Positions 56,676-64,000 of a stretch of 64,000 nucleotides of DNA are shown here, piece by piece (position 1 is the stretch's first letter; every line of letters starts with the position of its first letter). The stretch lies in assembly GCA_035222895.1 (NCBI GenBank), contig JAVYIG010000174.1, positions 62,001 to 126,000 of the forward strand, written 5' to 3'. The DNA is from Strongylocentrotus droebachiensis. Taxonomy: Eukaryota > Echinodermata > Echinoidea > Camarodonta > Strongylocentrotidae. The position numbers and the translations under genes were made by a program. Below the pieces are notes generated by a model. That model was not told where the DNA came from, made no database searches, and worked only from the letters and a program-made list of their open reading frames with translations.

Positions 56676-58090
56676 TTAGTGCTGGAGATTACATCAGAAG
56701 GGAGGGAATTCCATATTCGAGGACCAGCAGATTTAAATGCAATAAGGGTCGATTGATTATGTGCTAATGGTAAATGGAATTTGGAGTGGGAACGGGTATT
56801 ATATTGGTGGTAGTCTTTATTATTGTAACGAACCAGTTCGCCACAATTTAGGTTATCTTGCAGAAAACGTAGAGGGCGCAGTAAGCTTTTGGGCGTAAGG
56901 GCTCAGAGCGCGATTACGGACGCACCATGCGTAAATCAGCTCTCAGAGCGTCTCAAAAGCTATAAATAGCAGTGACCAGCAGATATTTCGGCACTTCGAC
57001 GCTGGCTCTCGTCTTGGTCAGATAGCGAACTCTCCGCTTTGCTCCAGCTGAGCTAAAGTAAGGAAACTAGGACTGGAAGCGAGAAATAAGAGTTCCTACA
57101 AAAGGCAATACCTGCCTTTACTACTTGTTGGGATTAATCCAGGTAATTGGTGTCGGTGTTAACTATGATAACGTGTTGGAGAAGTTGACTTATGTTTGTA
57201 TTAATAAAGTATACAGTTAAACAATCCATCGTTTCATAACGTGTGATTAGTTGAGTCTCCATAGACTGACGTAATATAACCCTCTCATAGAGAATACACA
57301 TCCACCTATCCAAAACTTCTCTCATCTCCACACTCATATACTTTGGGAAAACGGAGCCACGTCAGGGCCTCTAAACAAGCCAAATAGAAACCGCTCGCAT
57401 TATTCAGGATGGCAAATTCTTCGTCAGATGACGGTGATAGAGGCAAGGGACAGGCCAGCCCTTCAGCATCCAGGACCCGTTCTAGGATGGAGGGCCGTAA
57501 CATTATACTGAAATAGATTTGTTATATTAAGAGGTGCTAAATTATGTTTCACGTAATACATCAGGATCGCAATTTGGATTTCATGAATATCAAAAATTGT
57601 CAATGTGTTTAATCTTGCAAATAATGGGCGTGACGGAGCTAAGTAAGGGGAATTCGAACATTATGCGTAAAGCCTTTGTTTGCAGTCTATGTATAGGGGT
57701 CAATTTAGTAGTGCCACAACTTGCCCAAGTAATATTGCCATAATAAATATAGGGAAGTATTAACGAATTGTAAAGCATTAACAGGTGCTTTTCTGTAAGG
57801 GTACTACGTAATTTAGATAATATACCTATGTTCTTTGACATCTTATTACTTATGAAAAAACGGTGTTCCTTAAATGATAGATTATCATCAAGTATAAATC
57901 CTAGGAATTTGACAGAGTTAACAAAATTTAAAGTAACATCTTTCATTTTTATATGAAAATCTAAAGAATTGTGTGATACATGAGGTTTTCTAAAATACAT
58001 AACATTAGTTTTCTCATAATTAACAATCAGTTTGTTAGCATCGAACCAATCGGCTATTTTACATAATTCAGTATTGGTTTTTTCTAACAA
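56676..58090 (-). mobile_element. Non-LTR retrotransposon (CR1/L2-like) fragment, interrupted
   Basis: The minus-strand frame at 57590-58090 is reverse transcriptase: a palm-to-thumb stretch with IADWFDANKLIVNYEKTNVM, VKFLGFILDDNLSF, LRSTLTEKHLLMLYNSLILP and YGNITWAS. The tail of the protein (YNTRSHSKFHLP, GPRIWNSLPSDV) is at 56680-56840. Between them, about 56880-57520 is foreign sequence. The RT frame also shifts near 57590. The element sits exactly where cassettes 1 and 2 have about 1 kb of beta-gamma spacer, which is missing here. It is 5'-truncated and dead. Confidence 0.87.
56880..57520 (+). mobile_element. LTR-retroelement-like fossil inside the LINE
   Basis: About 640 bp of unrelated DNA splits the LINE. 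On the plus strand it shows a TATA box (CTATAAATAG near 56961), an AATAAA-like signal near 57204 and, after a leader, a short Ser/Arg-rich ATG frame near 57410 in the style of the start of a gag region. This looks like one long terminal repeat plus a little of the inside. It is a small broken remnant. Family and exact ends are uncertain, and it is younger than the LINE that it interrupts. Confidence 0.35.
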
Positions 58091-58163
58091 AAGGTTAAGT
58101 ATGTTCTTAAAGACTGCATCTTAATTGGTCTATCGTGTGCGTTAACCTTCCCGAATGTCTTCT

Positions 58164-59237
58164 TCAATTGGTGCTTGTAAAGTCGGTTAGTTTTGAAGCA
58201 ACGTGACGGAAAGCTACCAAACACATTCGCCTCGCTTCGGAGCTCGTCAGCAAGTAAATAATGGGCTCTAACCACGTATAGCATCCTGACAAAATATCCA
58301 AGACATTCATTGCCTGAGGATGTAACGGTGCTAAAAATGTGATCACAGTAGGAGTCCACACAACACAGAAAATGACCGTTATAAAGAAAATTGTGGCGAA
58401 CCCTTTCATTCCTCTTCTGCTTGGTCGATCACGGTTTATGTCGTGATCAGGAACGACATCATTTTGTGTCTTTATCTGCGCTTTACCACGACCACGCTCT
58501 GTAAAAGGAGAGTTCGTCGTCATTACTTCTTTATTAACAGGGACAGTATTGCGAAGGTTTTCAAAGTGTCCGACCGAATTTCTCAAGTGACGCGCAATGA
58601 GTAGTATGCGGAAATTCAGCATTGATGTAATGACCAGTGTTGCACAAATAGGAACTATTTGATAGCCGGTGTGAACTATAGACGTCCATTTCGTGTTTGA
58701 GCTTGTATCTTGGGCCAAGCAACGTTCCGTCAAGAGCTTTATGAAGGGCGATTCTGGAATTGGTAGATATATCCCACAGCAAAGGTTTATCACGGAGAAG
58801 GTCATCGCAAGAGTAAAGTAAAATCTTGTTCTGGTCACAATCGTATAATATCGTAGTGGTCTTGTAACAAGGAGATAAAGATTCAAACTTACCCCACAGA
58901 GGCAAGCCATTACGGATATGTAAGATACGTGATACGCGAAAGCAAACACCATACTTATCATGGTACAAAACTCTTTACTTTTGGCTGGTGAATACCATAA
59001 AATGATCCAAATACTCCAACTGATTCCTAACAGCATATCCGCTACTGCAAGGACCTGATAAAGAATTCGCATGTATTCTTGGAGATCGTTTTGGTGTTTG
59101 ATTACGACTAAGACGATCGTATTCAAAATCACGCAGAGAAAAGTTGTTAAAATTCGAACTGTTTCACCGGACGGGCCACCACTACCTGCCGCAACGTTGG
59201 TATCGTTAATCATGCTCAAAGATTCTGTAGTCGCCAT
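58164..59237 (-). CDS. Receptor gamma3: intact rhodopsin-class GPCR, 357 aa
   Basis: ATG at 59237 (KMATTESLSM), 357 codons, no break. Same plan as gamma1 and gamma2: NDT sequon, TM1 Asn39, TM2 Asp67, TM3 Cys91, Asn119-Leu-Tyr121 for DRY, ECL2 Cys173, TM6 VVWTP, TM7 EPIIYLLTSSEARR. Changes relative to gamma2 cluster in TM4 (LAMTFSVINLCCGIYLP), the third loop (AQIKTQNDVVPDHD, as in gamma1) and ECL3 (FLAPLHPQAMNVLD), the parts most likely to touch ligand or G protein. It is the last receptor of the array; homologous upstream DNA continues to about 59870. The putative splice acceptor before ATG reads AAATACTGAG here on the DNA side, with TATTTACAG conserved. Confidence 0.93.
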   Translation of the reverse strand: MATTESLSMINDTNVAAGSGGPSGETVRILTTFLCVILNTIVLVVIKHQNDLQEYMRILYQVLAVADMLLGISWSIWIILWYSPAKSKEFCTMISMVFAFAYHVSYISVMACLCGVSLNLYLLVTRPLRYYTIVTRTRFYFTLAMTFSVINLCCGIYLPIPESPFIKLLTERCLAQDTSSNTKWTSIVHTGYQIVPICATLVITSMLNFRILLIARHLRNSVGHFENLRNTVPVNKEVMTTNSPFTERGRGKAQIKTQNDVVPDHDINRDRPSRRGMKGFATIFFITVIFCVVWTPTVITFLAPLHPQAMNVLDILSGCYTWLEPIIYLLTSSEARRMCLVAFRHVASKLTDFTSTN

Positions 59238-59870
59238 TTTGAAGAACACACCCTGTAAATACTGAGAGTTCAGACTTTTACATCAAAAGGTTAGGAGAGT
59301 ACGGAAGGACGGTTTTTAATTGCGAATTGTACCGCTCTTAATGTTCATTTTCATCAGACTAAGTACTACAGACTGTAGATTGAGGTATAGATACGAGAAA
59401 ATGTATGAACAGTTCATGCATTTTCCACAGAAAGTGTTTCGTCTCCGTGATTACGTGCGTTTTATTCCAACGATTGCGTGCCAATGAGATGATGATAAAT
59501 AGATAGGAGCAGAAGTAATCAGATATAACGAGATGGCAGAAACGTGACTGACAGATTGATGAAGTTATTATGCCGAAATATGTAACTGGAAAGCAAACAT
59601 GACGTGACCATTAGCCTACTATACTATTTTTAGGGATTGCAGTAATTTAAAACCTCAATAATTTTGTGTCTCGATTTCGTTTTTTGTTTACAGAGAGAGG
59701 GGGCAGGGGAGACTTGGTTCTGAACAACACCGTGCACTATTTACATGTTTCAGACTGCAAATCATGTCTGCCAATTGCAATCAGGTCTTTATTCATGTAT
59801 CATTAACCGTTAGCCTAATTTGATTTCTGAGGACAAATTGTATATCGGTTGCTAGGCCCGATTTTAATTA
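59238..59870. promoter_or_regulatory. Gamma3 upstream region and right edge of the array
   Basis: It carries one copy of the ~206-bp unit (59289-59497) that is doubled before gamma1 and gamma2, then DNA matching 33400-33590 (CATGTTT...ACTGCAAATCATGTCT). Homology ends near 59870, just after GGTTGCTAGGC, so this is the right boundary of the cassette array. A promoter role is inferred from position. Confidence 0.45.
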
Positions 59871-60650
59871 TGTAGCAACGGGAACTAATGGAGATATATC
59901 TTTGAAATATGATGAAATTGTTTCATTCGGTGCGAAATCACACTTCCTAACAAATAGTCATCTGCTTGATAATAACATCTACTCGTGATAGATTTTATTT
60001 TACATCCCACTATGTTACGGTTGGTTAGAAGATGAAAGCCTTTAGCAACCAAAATAAGTCTACTTCAGTGGTCGTAATTTGTAAGAAATGGAGAAATAAG
60101 TATTTTGGCGGTTTTTTTTTTTATTTTAAATTGTAAACATTAACATGTTTGACTCAAAATTGTCATGTAAATATTATTATTTCCCATACATTTTAATAGG
60201 ATATCATCTTGTAAAAATTGTAATTCTCTTTCATTTGATTTCTCGCACATGGCAAAATGAGGTTCTGTTAGAGGTAGTCCACCTAGAATTTATACAGGGA
60301 GTTCCCCCGAATATATAAAGTACCGAACGACCTTTTACAACATCACAAGTCATGTTTTTTTTTTAATTGAGTTTTGCCCCCTTACGAGGTAAAAGGTTGT
60401 CAGGCAAGATAACAAGATTGTGTCATCAACGTACTTATGGAAATCTAATGGGCCCATTTTTCCCACTGTGATTGCATCGAATTATTGTGTTGGTGTATCT
60501 TTGTTTAACGATGGTAATAACTCGAAAGCTGTGCCCTAATGAAACTATGTACACTCGTCTGTGCCAAGAGTAATTTATGTTTGCACTTAGTTTATTGCCC
60601 AGCAGAGGGTAATTACAGCCAGTGTACTATAAATGACTTAAAAAAAAAAA
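59871..60650. other. Unique flank right of the array
   Basis: AT-rich DNA with T- and A-runs, no gene or repeat recognised. Confidence 0.5.
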
Positions 60651-60652
60651 AA

Positions 60653-61141
60653 AGTAGCGCTTGCATTTCCATCATTTTATTAAACGAATTCGTTTTCACT
60701 GGCTGCCTGCCGTATCAATAAACGAAATTAACAAAAGACTTAACTGCTTAAATCTGCTTTTTGCTACGGCAGGCACCCAGTGAAAACGAATTCGTTTGTT
60801 AAAATTATGAAAATGTAAGGGCTACTTTAAACAAACAAAACTTTGTTATTCCTCGCTCATTTTTCCTGATTGAGGTGTCATATGAAAAGGCAAAAACTCA
60901 ACTTTCTAGAAATGTGAATATTTCTTCGACATTCAGATACCGCCCGCCAAATGTCTTTTTTGTTTCCTTCCTTCAAATTGCTTTTAATCACTCATGCGTG
61001 AAATATGCATCATCTGAGTAGCATCAACTGAAAGAGGAGACTCTAAGCTTTCCAAATATGTATCATTCATTAATTATGGTTGTGATTAAGTTATGATAAA
61101 ACATCGATACTTCTCGGTTTCATTTTTTCTGGGACGCACTG
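60653..61141. mobile_element. Palindromic Tc1/mariner-like MITE, left arm truncated (copy 3)
   Basis: The centre GTTTTCACTGGCTGCCTGCC and its inverse, and the whole right arm ending TTTTTTCTGGGACGCACTG, match 20760-21639. The outer left arm is missing, replaced by an A-run, and the palindrome centre is shortened. Confidence 0.85.
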
Positions 61142-61261
61142 TTTATACCTCTAGTTTGCTTTGTGTTTGATAACTATACCAACACAACACCATTTAGAAT
61201 GACACTGAGCAAACCAGTCCTGTAACAATCCTAACATTTTGGGTTTCTAGACTGCTGCCAA

Positions 61262-61410
61262 CGTTGGCGTTGAGGTATCGTTGTCTAGAGGATACGTCAC
61301 TGGTCTGTGGACCACATGGTTCGCAGTTCGAGTCCAGTACCGGCAAGCCATTAATATATATTTGCCACTCTACACCCAGGTAAAGTAAATGGGTACCCCT
61401 TAGGAAGAAA
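61262..61410 (+). mobile_element. tRNA-headed SINE
   Basis: The head has a tRNA-like order: GGTATCGTTGTCTAGAGGAT (A-box region), then GGTCTGTGGACCACATGG and GGTTCGCAGTTCGAGTCC (B-box region). The body, TTTGCCACTCTACACCCAGG with AAATGGGTACC, is shared with 24140-24320. It would once have been copied from an RNA polymerase III transcript by a partner LINE. Confidence 0.65.
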
Positions 61411-62812
61411 TTCATTGAATGTTTTAGCACCTTATTATTGCGGCTCATCTACAGCCAGGGTTATGATCCTTTGTATGAAGCACAGACAAGTGTATATAGA
61501 TGAACCTATTGTTATTGATATTGTCACCTTTGTTTCTGTAGTCGCAATTTTATATGATTTTGTGAACCATACTAGTAGATTCTCGTGTCTGTCGTTTGTA
61601 GCAGAACTGTTAGAAACTATGACGGATCATAAATTTACAAAGGCACAGTAATAATTCACCCCACCGACGATTAAACAACAAAATGAAGACCAAACAAGCG
61701 GTATCTTTAAAGAGAAGGTTCATTGATTTAAAAAACTAACTTTAATGTCATTATTGCAAAGGTGACACTTTGATTGGCCAAGGTTATCAAAAGCCAATGC
61801 TTGGAAACATTCGAAGTAATGATTATTAACAATTACAAAACGTTTAGATATAGCCCCGACATAGCACCTGAAAAGCTCCCCGGTCACTGCTGAGATATGA
61901 CGTCACATGTTGAACATGATGTGCACAAGCAGACGATGTCCCATGACATCTCACACGGTTTCAGTGCCTGTTTTGTCATCTTTTCTTCAGTTTTTTCTCT
62001 TACTTCAATACCCCCATGCAAAATGTTTAATCTATTGCCTCACTCTAAACCCCGTGCATGGTATTATTTTGAAGAAAAATGAAAGGATTAAAAAAAAAGG
62101 AATCCGTCGCTTGTAAACAAAATAAGACGCCATTGAATTTTCAGCTAGATACACCGCGGCATGTTCGGCGTTTCAAGAGGGAACAAATCATGACGTCCAT
62201 GCTATCATTCCGGAGGTTTTTTAATTTGAAAGTGTGGTTTCTTTGATTGTTCATTAACCCCTATTTACAAACAAAAGAATTTAGTTATCAGAATGGGTGT
62301 CATATTCATTTTTGAATGGTGTAAAATTCCATCACATTTATATACAATAAACTCATTATTATTAGAGAAATAAAAGCATTGCAATTATGTTCATTCTTTA
62401 TGGGATGTCGTTTGCTTGGGCAGGGTTGGTTCATATTGTGACGGCATTAAAACATCGTTATTTTCCCGGCGAATCTGTCGCATATCCCAGATGCTATGGA
62501 GGTTGTTTTATATGTATTTTTATAAACCACCCGATATGTAGTTGATCTAAAACTGGTATGATGGCCATCTGTTAGCTTACCAGTTTCTAGTAATACGCTA
62601 CTTGCCATATTTGTGATTTTCTATGAGCCCGCACTTTAAAATACACTAGCTAAGCAGCTAGATGATAATAAAGCCTCTGCAGAAAATTAATTTGATATAA
62701 TTCTTTTACCGCATGGCGTATGAACTTATTGGAACATTTAGATGAGTATGAACTTATCAAAATGACTGACGTCTGGTTTTATTAAGGCAAACAAGTGTCT
62801 GTACACCCCTCT
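61411..62812. other. Intergenic, nothing recognised
   Basis: Several short open frames (for example 61897-62116) have no recognised domain. No repeat that I can support. Confidence 0.45.
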
Positions 62813-63540
62813 TCAGTGGCGTAATGAGCAAAAACGTTTGGGGGGGCTGACAAAAAAAATCCGAATCACCCCCACTCTAACATGCAGGCCCCGCTGAACG
62901 TTTCTCAAAAACGGGTTTAGGGGCGAAGCCCCGGCGGGGTCCAAGGGGCGAAGCCCCCGAAGCTCAAGGGGTATGGGCATCAGTGGCGGATCCAGTAACT
63001 TCTTACCGGTGGGGGGGGGGGGGGGGGGCCGGGGGGGGGGGGGGGGAGGGCACAAAATGGCAAGGGGTGAAATATAATGTAAAACGATGAAGCGACAGAA
63101 CGAGGCTTTAACGGCGAGGGAGCGGAGCGACCAAGCAGGGGTGGGTCTGGGAGGGGGTTGGCATTATTTTATAACCAAATTAGACGCATTTTCAGGCACT
63201 TCCTGGAGTAATATGACGTAAAATTGCTTTCTCCTACCCCTTTCAAGAGTAGGGATCTTTTGAAATTTGAGAATCACATTTTGCGCATCAATGTCCACCG
63301 GCATTTCATGGAAAAAAGAGGATTTCTGATTGGTTAGATGTTAGAGAAAAGTGATCTGTCACGTCGTGAGACGTTGTATAAATAATTATGCTTTGATGCC
63401 GCACAATGCACAAAGGCGGTGATCCGGTACTTTACCAGTAGTACTTGCAAAATTTATCTTGAGTGTATAAACTGTGTCGTTATCAGGGGCGTCGCTAGAT
63501 CTTTTTCGGTGGGGGAGGGGGGGGGGGGGGGGAGGGTGTA
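62813..63540 (+). repeat. Three degenerate starts of a G-run element family
   Basis: CAGTGGCGTAATGAGC (62815), CAGTGGCGGATCCAG (62982) and CAGGGGCGTCGCTAG (63484) each lead within about 35 bp into a long G-run. Near 62930-62965 are GGGGCGAAGCCCC words and at 63115-63130 GGAGCGGAGCGACC. This looks like nested or serial copies of one non-autonomous element that starts CAGNGGCG. Open frames on the minus strand are poly-Pro artefacts. Confidence 0.65.
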
Positions 63541-63664
63541 GAGGCCGCCGATTACCGACAAAACGAGCCACCAATATTATTACCGACAATTATAAAAATG
63601 CCAATGTCCAAATGTCTACAAATTTAACCCTATAAACCCGGGGCCAGGAACTAAGTTATTTTTC

Positions 63665-64000
63665 AGTTTTTCCCCTCCCGCGCGAAGCGCGGAAGCTTTG
63701 ACACTTCATTAAACTATTAGAGAAAGAAGACGATCCGTTGTACTGTTCTCGACTCTTAAAGCTTGTTTCGCCTCTCCCGCGCAAAGCGCGGAAGCTATGA
63801 CGTTTCATTTAATTATGCGAGAAAGAAGACGATTCATTGTACCGGTCCCGACTCTTAATCCTTGTCTGAATTCAGTTCCCCCCTCCCGCGCTAAGCGCGG
63901 AAGCTTTGACGTTTCAATACATTATTACTCTTAATCCTTGTCTGAATTCATTTTCGCTCATCCCGTGTGAAGCGCTGAAGCTTCCACGTTTCATTAAATT
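63665..64000 (+). repeat. Tandem repeat with CCGCGC-NAA-GCGCGG hairpins
   Basis: About four units at spacings of 99, 109 and 77 bp (GAAGCT at 63692, 63791, 63900, 63977). Each opens with a short perfect hairpin: CCGCGCGAAGCGCGG, CCGCGCAAAGCGCGG, CCGCGCTAAGCGCGG, and a decayed GTGTGAAGCGCTG. They are followed by GAAGCT-TTGACGTTTCATT and CTCGACTCTTAA-like sequence. The array runs off the right edge. Confidence 0.85.

Noticed and set aside
62813-63589. Poly-Pro minus-strand frames
   Set aside because: They arise from G-runs of the CAGNGGCG repeat family.
1-64000. CRISPR arrays, bacterial operons, tRNA or rRNA genes
   Set aside because: Nothing of the kind is present. Tandem repeats here are simple or minisatellite repeats; the only tRNA-like sequence is a SINE head.

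Overview
The window looks like nuclear DNA of a marine invertebrate, most likely an echinoderm such as a sea urchin. I infer this from AT-rich, repeat-laden intergenic DNA, spliced genes with classical GT/AG introns, non-LTR retrotransposon tails, tRNA-headed SINEs, foldback MITEs and a tandem array of rhodopsin-class receptor genes without introns in their coding part, as in the lineage-specific receptor expansions known from sea urchins. Species cannot be fixed from sequence alone.

Layout. (1) Positions 1-1090 are a polypyrimidine minisatellite. (2) Positions 1188-17853, minus strand, hold the first six coding exons of an SLC18-type vesicular amine/acetylcholine transporter gene. The six exons join in one consistent reading frame (291 codons, start Met to about TM6); the rest lies beyond the left edge. 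Its introns are full of transposon debris: foldback elements, a 1.06-kb repeat present twice in inverted orientation, LINE 3' ends, G-runs and microsatellites. (3) Positions 17.9-24.5 kb carry no gene I can support, but hold several MITEs, including an 880-bp palindrome with TA target duplication, a LINE tail and a SINE-like repeat. (4) Positions 24.54-59.87 kb are a tandem receptor array, all on the minus strand. A three-gene cassette (called here alpha, beta, gamma) occurs three times: alpha1/beta1/gamma1 (24.8-32.8 kb), alpha2/beta2/gamma2 (37.0-43.1 kb) and alpha3/beta3/gamma3 (52.8-59.2 kb). Four members have full-length open frames (gamma1, gamma2, beta3, gamma3). Alpha1 has one internal stop, beta1 and beta2 have frame lesions, and alpha2 and alpha3 are truncated. 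Between cassettes 2 and 3, nested duplications with microhomology junctions (periods 554, 1034 and 4902 bp) have scattered four extra gamma 3' ends. (5) Positions 59.87-64 kb are repeat-rich: a third copy of the palindromic MITE, a tRNA-like SINE, G-run elements and a tandem repeat built around GCGAAGC mini-hairpins.

The most interesting system is the receptor array. All members keep the seven-helix plan, the TM3/ECL2 cysteine pair, the TM2 Asp and the TM6 W-x-P, but every readable copy replaces the DRY motif by N-L/F-Y, and the TM7 NPxxY by QPxxY (alpha, beta) or EPxxY (gamma). Beta and gamma genes also share a long upstream block. The array is caught in active birth and death, with insertions and lesions that let its history be ordered.
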